A DNA stretch of 49,048 nt from Phormidium willei BDU 130791 (GTDB lineage Bacteria; Cyanobacteriota; Cyanobacteriia; Cyanobacteriales; Geitlerinemataceae), in the NCBI GenBank assembly GCA_001637315.1, contig LSZA01000022.1, forward strand, positions 1 to 49,048, written 5' to 3'. Shown here in pieces: positions 9,041 to 17,500 of the stretch. Position numbers and translations under genes: made by a program. A model generated the notes under the pieces. That model had not been told where the DNA came from. It saw only the letters and a program-made list of their open reading frames with translations, and made no database searches. Every line of letters starts with the position of its first letter. Within the stretch, counting starts at the first letter, position 1.

Positions 9041-9075
9041 AACCCACCCCTAGCCCCTCCCTGGAGGGGATTTTT
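9041..9075. repeat. Short interspersed repeat, copy 1, doubling as a terminator
   Basis: Positions 9041-9070 read AACCCACCCC, TAGCCCCTCC, CTGGAGGGGA. Inside it CCCCTCC (9054-9060) and GGAGGGG (9063-9069) form a tight hairpin followed by ATTTTT, a good terminator for the histidine-kinase gene. A near-identical copy in inverse orientation lies at 9358-9386. Elements of this look are common in cyanobacterial intergenic DNA. Confidence 0.65.
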
Positions 9076-9140
9076 GGGTCTTACAGAAACAGAGGTAATC
9101 CGCCCTAGATTGTCCTGATAACCCTGAACCCAGAAGACCC

Positions 9141-9323
9141 TTAATTTCGGCGAGGTGGGGGGACATCAGGGGCGCGATCGCCTCCCAAACTCGGGTATCC
9201 CTGTTTTTGCAGTTCTTCGACGAAATCCGTATCTTTATAGGTCGGTTGTGGGTCTTGTTTTTGATCGGCTGAGTTCGCCTGTTCTTGGCGACGTTGTTGT
9301 TTGAGTTTAGCCTTACGTCCCAT
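9141..9323 (-). CDS. Small conserved cyanobacterial protein of unknown function (60 aa)
   Basis: The product is very hydrophilic: a basic N-terminus (MGRKAKLKQQRRQEQ), a Gln/Asp/Pro-rich middle and a C-terminal FVEELQKQGYPSLGG segment followed by a proline-rich tail. I recognise this layout as a small cyanobacterial hypothetical protein but know no function. The basic N-terminus might bind RNA, DNA or acidic lipid; that is speculation. ATG 9323 has only a weak GAGGAG-like stretch (9329-9334) upstream on the minus strand. It lies between inverted copies of a short repeat (9041-9070 and 9358-9386), so it is probably transcribed alone. Confidence 0.6.
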   Translation of the reverse strand: MGRKAKLKQQRRQEQANSADQKQDPQPTYKDTDFVEELQKQGYPSLGGDRAPDVPPPRRN

Positions 9324-9357
9324 AATCGTAACTCCTCGGCGTTTTGCCTCTTGCCAT

Positions 9358-9386
9358 CCCCTCTGGGGAGGGGTTAAGGGTGGGTT
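9358..9386. repeat. Short interspersed repeat, copy 2 (inverse of 9041-9070)
   Basis: The minus strand reads AACCCACCC, TTAACCCCTCCCC, AGAGGGG, matching copy 1 at all but a few positions. It lies between the 60-aa gene and the thioredoxin-like gene and contains a GGGG/CCCC hairpin. Confidence 0.6.
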
Positions 9387-9397
9387 ATGCCTGTTGC

Positions 9398-9982
9398 CTA
9401 ATTCTTAAAATACTCCGGTTCTTGTCCAGGAGTCCATTTAATATTACAGCCGATGCTGGGTTTTTGCTCTGGAGGAACTGGAGTTCCGGCTAGGGTCTGT
9501 TCAATGGCGGCCCGTAAATCCTTGCCGTTAACGGGTTTATCGTTACCAGGGCGGCTATCATCGAGTTGACCGCGATAGACGAGTTGGCGATCGCCCCCAA
9601 ACAGAAAGAAATCCGGTGTACAGGCGGCCGTATAAGCCTTAGCCACCGCTTGAGTTTCGTCGTAACAGACGGGGAAGTTAAACCCTAAATCTAGGGCCAT
9701 CTGCTTGAGATGGTCTGGTGAGTCATCAGGATGGGTTGAGACATCATTAGCACTAATGGCTACAAGGCCCAATCCCTGTTCAACATAGTCCTGGCCAAGT
9801 TTAGCCAGTTCCTCTTGCACGTGTTTAACAAAGGGACAATGGGCGCAGAGGAAAATTACCAACAGGGCTTTCTTGCCGCTAAAGTGGTCTAAGGTGATGG
9901 TTTCCCCTGAGACGGTGTCAGGAAGGGCAAACGGTGGGGCAACAGTCCCGAGATCGAGCATGGTAGACGGGGTACGGACCAT
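9398..9982 (-). CDS. Thioredoxin-family protein (AhpC/TSA-Redoxin fold)
   Basis: The 194-aa protein has an AhpC/TSA-like thioredoxin fold. The redox motif is C46-A-H-C49 in LVIFLCAHCPFVKHVQEEL, preceded by the typical APPFALPDTVSGETITLDHF entrance. A cis-proline-type segment CTPDFFLFGGDRQLVYRG follows, then the substrate-facing PGNDKPVNGKDLRAAIEQ block. There is no signal peptide, so it is cytoplasmic. The CxxC pair suggests a disulfide reductase or resolving-type peroxiredoxin-like protein rather than a 1-Cys peroxidase. The exact substrate is unknown. ATG 9982 is the assumed start; ATG 9961 (MLDLGTVAPPF) is an alternative. The gene is monocistronic. Confidence 0.88.
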   Translation of the reverse strand: MVRTPSTMLDLGTVAPPFALPDTVSGETITLDHFSGKKALLVIFLCAHCPFVKHVQEELAKLGQDYVEQGLGLVAISANDVSTHPDDSPDHLKQMALDLGFNFPVCYDETQAVAKAYTAACTPDFFLFGGDRQLVYRGQLDDSRPGNDKPVNGKDLRAAIEQTLAGTPVPPEQKPSIGCNIKWTPGQEPEYFKN

Positions 9983-10128
9983 CGTTCAAAACTCCTCAAT
10001 GGCTAGTGGTTTCAAGGTTATACCGTTTCTAGCTTAGGGAATTTTCCGCCATTGTGGCAAATGTGAGCCAAAATCCCGCTCAAGGGTAACGGGTTAAGGG
10101 ATAGGGTGGTGGCCAAAACGTAGTCATA

Positions 10129-10796
10129 TCAGATCTGGACTTGTATATAGTAATGTATGGAATTTAAAAGCGCTCCCAAGTGATTTTCGGGTTTCTTAGA
10201 GAACGACAAAGTCTTTCGTACTAATCGAGAAATTCGTTGACGCCGTATATCATTAAATCTTTCAATATGAGAAGTTTCCCCAGTTTCTTGGCTAACTTGT
10301 TTAAGCCTTTTAGAGGGAAATAATTTTTCGTAAGCCTCCCAAAACTTGGTGTAGGAAACAGCACATTGGCGGTAAACAGCAGGTAAAGACTCCCAGAGCT
10401 TCTGAGCCGTTTCTCGACTTCGATTCTCGACCGCATAGCTCACAATTTCTGGAGTTCCTCGGTCGAGAGCCAACCAAATCTAAACCTTATTTTTCTGGTT
10501 GGTAACAAATGACCAAAGCTCATCACATTCCAACGGCAATTTTCTTTTTTTTAGGTGAAACCCTGAGCTGGTGGGGAACCTGCTGAGATTTTCGATTGAC
10601 ATAATTTTGAAGCCAGGTTCGAGAAACTTGAGTCACACGAGCAATTCCACGTAGAGATACTTTATTCTAAAAGCAAGGCCTCAATCAAGGATTTAGTTTC
10701 CTGCAAAATTTCCTTTTTTTTAGAAAATTCTACAAACTGCCGGTGACAAGCTTTGCCTCGAAACTTGGTTTTTTTATTATGGGTGCTTCCATTCAG
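10129..10796 (-). pseudogene. IS1-type transposase relic
   Basis: Read on the minus strand, successive frames give parts of an IS1-family transposase. First comes the N-terminal zinc-finger-like end, NGSTHNKKTKFRGKACHRQF (about 10730-10796). Then follow VSLRGIARVTQVSRTWLQNY, PLECDELWSFVTN (the DDE-type catalytic region) and the C-terminal HIERFNDIRRQRISRLVRKT. A one-base frameshift lies near 10661-10670, and a TGG-to-TAG nonsense codon is at 10480-10482, just before IWLALDRGTPE. The start codon and first zinc ligands are missing because the 5' end is fused to a Uma2 fragment. The C-terminal 114 codons are still open. I could not define terminal inverted repeats or a target duplication. The element is dead. 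Confidence 0.85.
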
Positions 10797-10879
10797 CGAA
10801 ATTGAAGGGTATTATCGGCCATGGGGCGATCGTCGGAATCTGGATAGTTGGTAATCTCTTTCAACGTCGAATCGGTCAT
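10797..10879 (-). pseudogene. Truncated N-terminus of a Uma2-family gene
   Basis: From ATG 10879 on the minus strand the frame reads MTDSTLKEITNYPDSD, DRPMADNTLQFR and then TGA. The pattern YPDSDxxPMAxNTxQFRW is a common beginning of cyanobacterial Uma2 (PD-(D/E)XK) proteins. The match stops exactly where the IS1-type sequence begins, so the gene was cut by that insertion or a later deletion, and the rest is not present on the other side of the relic. Confidence 0.6.
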
Positions 10880-10938
10880 AAGGCATTGATAAACATGAAC
10901 CGTGAGGTGTTCTTCATTGACAAACTTAATCAGAGCAA

Positions 10939-11775
10939 TTAACCCTCAAAGGGGTCAATTCCCTGAGCGCGTAATAACTCCGCAAGGCGTTCGGCCCGTT
11001 GGCGTTCCTGCTGCAATTCAAGTTCAGCCTGTTCCGCCCGCTGACGTTCAGTTTCCGCCCGCTGACGTTCAGTTTCCGCCCGCTGACGTTCGATTCTAGC
11101 CCGTTCATTTCCGGTTAATAGCAAATTCCCCTGATTATCCCACCAACGCAGCCAAGGCAATTCTACGTTGGCATACTGTCCCTGCCAAATGCCCAATTCA
11201 ACCCCCATTGGGTCAATGGGATAATGGCCCCGCTCATTGGCCGCGACTAACTCATAATGATTGGCCACAAGACGATAGACCTCGACACTTGCGTTCTGCA
11301 CTTCATAAATTGCATAAAACGCCGGACGGATAATTTGCTCATACACCCAAAACTTACCTGGTTTTTGGCGGTTTCCAGACAATTCAGAGACGGGGGTGCG
11401 ATCGCGCTCTTCTGACCCATCTCCTGAGACAAATTCAATAGCAATTAACGGCGGAATATACTCCTGCCATAACACATAAGAACGTCTCAATTGTCCATCG
11501 AGACTTGGCGCAACGTTCGGCACATAAAACCAGTCAGGACATTCGGCACCCCGTTCTGGTGGTTCAGTTAGCCGCCAATAAATTCCACAGTCTTGACCGA
11601 TCGCATACTGTCGATCAGGATGCAGAGTATCCAGGGTTGCCTGAATGGAATCGGTCAGTAAAATACTTTGGGGATGCTCCTGAAAGTTTTTCACAAACGT
11701 ACCATCGGAGTCTGGAAGTTGAGTATGGTCAGGGAGGCTAGTCACTCCCAGTTCTGACGATTTGGCGATGGTCAT
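10939..11775 (-). CDS. Uma2-family (PD-(D/E)XK) protein with C-terminal coiled coil
   Basis: Uma2 proteins have a restriction-endonuclease-like fold and are greatly expanded in cyanobacteria; their role is not established. The core of this 278-aa protein (about residues 15-205) contains CPDWFYVPNV and PPLIAIEFVSGDGSEERD, which supply the acidic residues expected of the nuclease core, then FWVYEQIIRPAFYAIYEV. The last 55 residues form an Arg/Glu/Gln-rich helix encoded in part by a 21-bp tandem repeat (heptads of the type ETERQRA), ending in LLRAQGIDPFEG, a tail typical of the family. No partner gene is adjacent. A second, truncated Uma2 start lies just downstream at 10797-10879. Confidence 0.88.
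   Translation of the reverse strand: MTIAKSSELGVTSLPDHTQLPDSDGTFVKNFQEHPQSILLTDSIQATLDTLHPDRQYAIGQDCGIYWRLTEPPERGAECPDWFYVPNVAPSLDGQLRRSYVLWQEYIPPLIAIEFVSGDGSEERDRTPVSELSGNRQKPGKFWVYEQIIRPAFYAIYEVQNASVEVYRLVANHYELVAANERGHYPIDPMGVELGIWQGQYANVELPWLRWWDNQGNLLLTGNERARIERQRAETERQRAETERQRAEQAELELQQERQRAERLAELLRAQGIDPFEG
11033..11095. repeat. 21-bp tandem repeat, about three copies, inside the Uma2 gene
   Basis: The unit GCTGACGTTCAGTTTCCGCC plus one base recurs at 21-bp spacing and encodes the heptad AETERQR on the minus strand. Being in frame, it can change the coiled-coil length by whole heptads. Confidence 0.8.
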
Positions 11776-11980
11776 AGTTACTCATTTCTCATCGCAGGCT
11801 ATAGCAGCTAGTTTAGCAGTTCGTCACCGGATTGTCGTGCCGCGTGAGCAACTCGTCTGGCGACCGATTCTCGGTGACAGTTAAGGTGAACGTTAAGCCA
11901 TCGCTGAATCGATACAACGGCGATCCTTCCCCGGCTGTGCGAAGATAGCAGCAAATCGTCTTTATCGCCCCGAAATCGCC

Positions 11981-13651
11981 ATGAAAGAGCAATTCGCCCA
12001 ACAGGCCCTGGCCCAACTGCCGAAAATCCTCACCCAGCTCGATCGCAACCCCCATAGCCCCACCTACGGCTGTTTTGATCGCAACTTCTGGCATTATAAA
12101 ATCATTGACTTTCCTAGTGGGATGTCTCAGGAGTTCGTCTATCCTCTGGCGTTGGCCTACTCCCTCGATATCCCGGAAAATCCCTATTACCAAAAACCGA
12201 TCCTGAGAGAATGGGGAGAAGCGGCGTTAATGTATATGTTAAGCAGCAGCCACCGAGATGGGTCTTGTGATGATTATTTCCCCTTTGAACGAGCCGGGGG
12301 AGCCACGGCATTTTCTCTGCTGGCGGGGTTAGAAAGCTATCAACTTCTGCAACTGGACAATTACAAGGTTCTCAAATTTTTTGAAAAACGGGCCGATTGG
12401 CTCTCTCATCACAACGAAAGTGGTCAACTCACCAATCATCAGGCCCTGATTGTCCTCTGTTTAGAACTGGCTTCGGCACTGTTGCAACAACCGTCAAAAT
12501 GGGCTCGGGCCAAATCACGACGCTTAGAGCGAGTGCTCGAATGGCAAAGTGAGGAAGGCTGGTTTAAGGAGTATGAAGGCTGTGACCCTGGCTATCATAC
12601 CCTGACGATTTGGTGTTTGGCTCGTTTGCAGCAGGTGCGATCGCAGCCCGATGACCGATTGCGAGAGGCCCTCAGCCGAGCCGTACAGTTAGCGGGCCAG
12701 TTCATCCATCCTGATGGGACGTTTGGCGGCGAATATGGTAGCCGTAACACTTACAATTTCTTTCCTCACGGCTTTGAATTGGTGGGCCAATGGATGCCGT
12801 CCGCCTTGAGTATTAACGATCGCTTTCTGCAAGGACTGGCTAACGGACTCGGACCCTGTTATGCCGATGATCACATTGTGGGCCATCATACCTGGAATTA
12901 TCTCCTGGCCTGGCGCGATTTTGTCGGCGATCGCCCCCAACTTCCCCCTCGTCGCGTGGGCCGCACCTACCTCGAAGAAGCGCAAATCCTCATTGACCGT
13001 CGCACTAGCTTACCACCGCTTCCCAAGGATGCGGAAGCCGATGCACTCCCGGTTAAAGCCAATCACCCCACCGAAGCCACTGTTGAACTCTACATCGCTT
13101 TCAATAAAGGGGGAACCTTTAAACTGTTTCGAGATGGTCAATTGGCGGCATCTGATACACAAATTTCTCTAAATGTCAAGTCTGGGGGCAAAATTAAAAA
13201 TGCCGTGGGACATCTGGTGGGAGACTATGATACGGACATCGAGGTGCATGAGATGACGGTGATGGGGAATCTCGGCTGGGCCAAGCAGCAACAGATGACT
13301 CCGTTGAAGCTGATGTTGTTGCGGGTGGTGATGCTCAGCTTTGGGCGTTTCTTCCCCAATCTCATTCGTCGTATCTTGCAAAAGATGTTAATTACCGGCA
13401 AGAAACCGGCGCCTTATCAACTGAAGCGGCGTTTTAGTTGGGAAAATGGACAATGGGTGATTACGGATGAGATTACGGGGAGTTCCTGGCGGGATGTGGT
13501 TTCGGCGGGGATTGGCTGCGATCAGACGTCGATCTATGTGGTGATGAGTCGGACGTTCTCGTTGAATCAGCTGCGATCGTGGATTGATTTGACGGCGGCG
13601 ATCGGGCAGCTTCCCAATAAGGCTCCGCTACGGTTAGAACGCAAACTCTAG
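11981..13651 (+). CDS. Large conserved protein of unknown function, probable alpha/alpha-toroid fold (556 aa)
   Basis: I do not recognise a named family. The first 340 residues are rich in amphipathic helices and aromatic and His/Asp motifs (FDRNFWHYKIIDFPSG, SSSHRDGSCDDYFPFERAGGA, EWQSEEGWFKEYEGCDPGYH, HPDGTFGGEYGSRNTYNFFPHG). This recurring W-x-x-E-G/D-G-S pattern is typical of (alpha/alpha) toroid enzymes such as heparinases, alginate lyases and GH88-type hydrolases. The C-terminal 200 residues look beta-rich, with a hydrophobic stretch around LKLMLLRVVMLSFGRFF, which fits the beta domain of polysaccharide lyases. A role in processing extracellular polysaccharide is therefore plausible but inferred; no signal peptide is seen. 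ATG 11981 is the first Met of the conserved part. The 5' region also serves the divergent Uma2 gene. Confidence 0.8.
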   Translation: MKEQFAQQALAQLPKILTQLDRNPHSPTYGCFDRNFWHYKIIDFPSGMSQEFVYPLALAYSLDIPENPYYQKPILREWGEAALMYMLSSSHRDGSCDDYFPFERAGGATAFSLLAGLESYQLLQLDNYKVLKFFEKRADWLSHHNESGQLTNHQALIVLCLELASALLQQPSKWARAKSRRLERVLEWQSEEGWFKEYEGCDPGYHTLTIWCLARLQQVRSQPDDRLREALSRAVQLAGQFIHPDGTFGGEYGSRNTYNFFPHGFELVGQWMPSALSINDRFLQGLANGLGPCYADDHIVGHHTWNYLLAWRDFVGDRPQLPPRRVGRTYLEEAQILIDRRTSLPPLPKDAEADALPVKANHPTEATVELYIAFNKGGTFKLFRDGQLAASDTQISLNVKSGGKIKNAVGHLVGDYDTDIEVHEMTVMGNLGWAKQQQMTPLKLMLLRVVMLSFGRFFPNLIRRILQKMLITGKKPAPYQLKRRFSWENGQWVITDEITGSSWRDVVSAGIGCDQTSIYVVMSRTFSLNQLRSWIDLTAAIGQLPNKAPLRLERKL

Positions 13652-13667
13652 GGAATCGAACCAGGAC

Positions 13668-13684
13668 GGGAGGCAGAGCCTCCC
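13668..13684. terminator. Hairpin after the 556-aa gene
   Basis: GGGAGGC (13668-13674) pairs perfectly with GCCTCCC (13678-13684) across AGA, 17 bp after the stop. No T-run follows, so it may be an mRNA 3'-end stabiliser or a repeat rather than a true terminator. Confidence 0.4.
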
Positions 13685-13805
13685 AGAGTGCGTTTCCCGG
13701 CAGAGCCAGGGAACGAGAGGAACGAGAGGAGAGGAGATGAGAGCCAGGGAACAAAGCGAGATGACGTCTCTTGCCTTCTCCCCCCTGTTCCCTGTTCCCT
13801 TCTCC

Positions 13806-14120
13806 CTAAGCAAACTTCTCAATCCGGCGTTTGTAGCGCAAATCCGCTTTGGCGTAGAGTTCTCGCAGTTGGACGGTGCGCTCCTTCCAGGCGTTGAGGG
13901 TATTGACGTCAGGAGATTTGAGATAAGCCTGAAACGCTTGACGTTCGGCTTCCATGAGTCGCTGACAGAGGTCGATGGCTTCTGTGACTAAGGCATGAGC
14001 CTGTTGACCGGGTTGGGCGTTGGGGTTGAAGGACTTATAGAGGTATTGCACAAAGTCAATGACCATAAAGCTGCCAACCAGCCCCGGAATGGCAATAATC
14101 AGAAATTTAAGTTGGTTCAT
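13806..14120 (-). CDS. Small membrane-anchored protein of unknown function (104 aa)
   Basis: Starting at ATG 14120 the protein has one N-terminal hydrophobic segment (FLIIAIPGLVGSFMVIDFVQYL, within residues 5-27) and then a soluble helical domain rich in Glu, Gln and Lys. The helical part resembles a short coiled-coil bundle. An upstream in-frame start would add 58 residues of poor composition, so 14120 is preferred. The protein is probably anchored in a membrane with the helical part in the cytoplasm. I do not recognise a family. The gene converges with the 556-aa gene; the 150 bp between them contain purine-rich repeats of the type GGAACGAGA. Confidence 0.6.
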   Translation of the reverse strand: MNQLKFLIIAIPGLVGSFMVIDFVQYLYKSFNPNAQPGQQAHALVTEAIDLCQRLMEAERQAFQAYLKSPDVNTLNAWKERTVQLRELYAKADLRYKRRIEKFA

Positions 14121-14582
14121 AGCACAACCGCACAAATTTATCAACTCACTCAAGAATACCACCATCTCACCGAGGCCGGGAAGTCGCAGCCAGAGACTGT
14201 GTCCCTCACTCGTCCAAGGGTCTCCCACGTTGTATCCGTAATTATACTGATTTTCAATCAATAAAAATACGGATTTGAACCGAGTGAAGATCACGGAATT
14301 GGCGAGATAATGATAAGTTTAATCGTTATGGACGATAGTGAGAGAATAAAAAAAGGCAATACCAATCTTTTTTTGTATCCGACAATACTAACATAAATAA
14401 TTCGCCCAAAACTTTACCTGCTCTCGGTTTCAGGGGGTTTTACTTCATAAAAAGATGCATCTTTTCAGTCGATTTTGCTGAAATAATTTATGACCCCCGA
14501 CTCTAGTCAGCCTCGTATTTCAATGATATACTTAATGCCGGGGCTGCACCAGAAGGGGTTTAACATTACTGGGGAGATATCT
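14121..14582. other. Intergenic region upstream of the multi-PAS kinase, with a 16-bp palindrome
   Basis: No supported gene is seen. A perfect palindrome AAAAGATGCATCTTTT lies at 14450-14465, 24 bp before the first possible start (14490) and about 118 bp before the preferred start (14583). It could be an operator. The region is A+T-rich relative to the flanks. Confidence 0.5.
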
Positions 14583-17500
14583 ATGCTATTTTCTGACCAG
14601 GTCACGTCTGCGATCAAGTTGGCGCCGAACAACGAAAACCGACAGTTGACTATGCAGGCTGACGTTCTCTTGGAGGGCGATCGCCCCTTCAAGGCTCTGT
14701 TCAATGCCTCCCTCGATGCCATGCTCCTGGCCGATGATAGTGGCCACTATGTTGATGCCAACCCCGTAGCCTGTCGCCTGTTTGGACTCAAGCGTGAACA
14801 AATCATCGGTCGTTGTATCCATGACTTTGCCGCCATGGAGTTTGACTTTGAGCAGGCTTGGCAAAATTTCTTGAATCAAGGACAGGAGCGGGGACAGTTT
14901 TCCCTCATCCGTCTCGATGGAGACGTGCGTGAGGTGGACTATACCGCCACGGCCCATTTACTGCCCCATTTGCATCTGTCGATCCTACGAGATATTACTC
15001 CAGAAACCCCGGTTAAACCGGCATCAAACGAGCCGGAAGCCGCCTATCGCCTAGAACAGATTGCCCATCACATTCCTGGAGCAATCTACCAATTCTGCCT
15101 AGAGCCTGATGGAACCATGTCTTTCCCTTACATCAGTGAGGGAGTACGAGCGATTTATGGTGTTAGCCCCACTCGGATTCAAAATAACTGTCAAGACCTC
15201 TTTGATATCGTTCATCCCGATGATCTCGAACGGGTCTATCAATCCATACAAAAATCGGCTGAACAACTCCAACTTTGGTCTTGTGAATATCGGGTCAATC
15301 ACCCCAATGGTCGCCAACTCTGGTTACTCGGACAAGCCATGCCCCAACGAGAGGAGACCGGTCAGATCACTTGGTATGGCTATATCCGAGATATCACTAG
15401 CCAAAAGGTGAGTCAACTGGCGCTACAGTCGAGTGAAAATAAATTCCGTAATGTCATTGAAACTATCAATGACATGGTGTTCATTCTTGACCAGGATGGA
15501 AGCTTCAGCTACGTTAGCCCAACGTTTCACACGGTGATGGGCTACGAGTTAACAGACTTTTCCAGTCAGCCTTTTGCTAACTTCATTCACCCCGAAGACC
15601 TCGAAATGTGTCTGATGAAGTTTCAGCAAGCACTGAAGCAAGACAGAGTCTCTGGGCTAGAATACCGTGTGTTGCATCAGGATGGTCACTATTATTGGCA
15701 TCGCGCGAACTTAGCCCCCCTTCAGGAGTCTGGAACTGAGGTCAGCCAGTGTCTGGGAATTGCCAGTTATATTGATGATATTAAGCAGGCACAACTGGCT
15801 CTACAAGAAAGTAAAGCTCGGTTGGACTTTGTCTTAGAAGCCGTCGGTGAGGGAACTTGGGAGTGGAATCTACAAACCAATTCCGTGACCTATTCTCAGG
15901 AATGGCCCAAACTCTTAGGCTGTCGACCTGAAGCGTTAACCAATACTCAGCAGGATTGGGAAAGTCGCCTCCATCCCCATGACCGAGTTCGCGCCTATGA
16001 GGATATGAGCCGCTATCTAGCGGGGGAAACGCGCATCTATGAAAGTGAGCATCGTGTACGCTGTGAGGATGGAACCGATCGCTGGATTCTCTCTCGCGGC
16101 CAGATCATTGAACGAGATGAGGCGGGGAATCCAATCCGATTTATCGGCTTGTTTCGTGATATTTCTGAACGCAAAGCCAATGAAGCCGCGTTAGCTGAAT
16201 TGACCGCGACGTTGCAACAGGCTCAGGAAGTCGCCCATATTGGTCACTGGTCGTTTGACTTATTGACTGAGGAAATTCGGTGGTCGGCAGAGGTTTTTCG
16301 CATTTTTGGTCTCAATCCTAATGAACCTGAACCGAGCTTTTCTGAACATCTGCAATACGTTCACCCCGATGACCGAGAGTATTTTAATCAACGAGTGGCT
16401 CAGGCGGCTTCAGGAAAACCGCAAAATTTTGATGTGGCGATTATCTTACCCGAAGGAGAAATTCGCTACATTAACAGTCGCATTCAGCTAGAGTCTCAGA
16501 ATGGCCAAGTGTTACGGATGTTTGGTACTGTCATGGACATCACCGAGCGCAAAACGGCGGAACTGGAACTGGAGCGATTTTTTACGGTTGGGTTGGATCT
16601 CCTTTGTATTGCCGATTTAAATGGTAATTTTCATCGTCTGAATCGGGCTTGGGAGATGACGTTGGGTTATAGCTTAGATGAACTCGAAGGACAGCCCTTT
16701 TTAAACTTTGTCCATCCTGACGATGTTGACCCAACGTTGGCGGCGATGTCCGATTTAGGGAAATTTAGTCATGTGAATCGTTTTGTGAACCGGTATCGGG
16801 ATAAGCAGGGGAATTATCATTCAATTGAGTGGCTGGCGGCTCCTCATGGTGATTTAATTTATGCAGCGGCACGGGATATTACGGTTCGCTTGGAGACGGA
16901 AGCAATGTTGCAAGCGTTGGTGAGTCGCACTCAATTGTTGAATGCGATTAGTGATGAGATTCGCAATTCTTTGGATCTCGATACGATTCTGCAAAATGCG
17001 GTCAATGCGATCGCCGCTGAACTTGAAGTCGATATTTGCACCTTTGGCTGGTACAATACTCAGTCAACGCCGCCGATCTGGCAGGTGGTGAATGAACGCA
17101 AAGATGCGTCTATCCCCAGTTGGCTAGGTTCCTATCAATTGGAAAAGTTCCCGACATTATTTGAGCATATTCTCGACGATTGTCTTTATAGCCTCGACAT
17201 CCAAAAAACGGACAATCAGGAATTAACAAGTTTTTTGCATGATGGCGAAATCAGCCTCTATCTTGCGTTACCGGTTCATACGGCATCGGGGCAAGTGGGT
17301 GGCTTTGAAATGGGACGAATTGATGGCGATCGCCCCTGGGAAACGGATGAAATTGAGTTGCTAGAAAATATTGCCAATCAGGTGGCGATCGCCATCCAAC
17401 AAGCTCAACTCTACACCGAATCTCAACAGAAAAGTCAAGCCCTCGAACAAGCCTATCGAGACTTACAAGAGACTCAAGTCCAACTCATTCAAGCTGAAAA

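Noticed and set aside
10129-10473. 114-codon open frame as a functional small gene
   Set aside because: It is the C-terminal part of a broken IS1-type transposase, open only from a nonsense codon onward.
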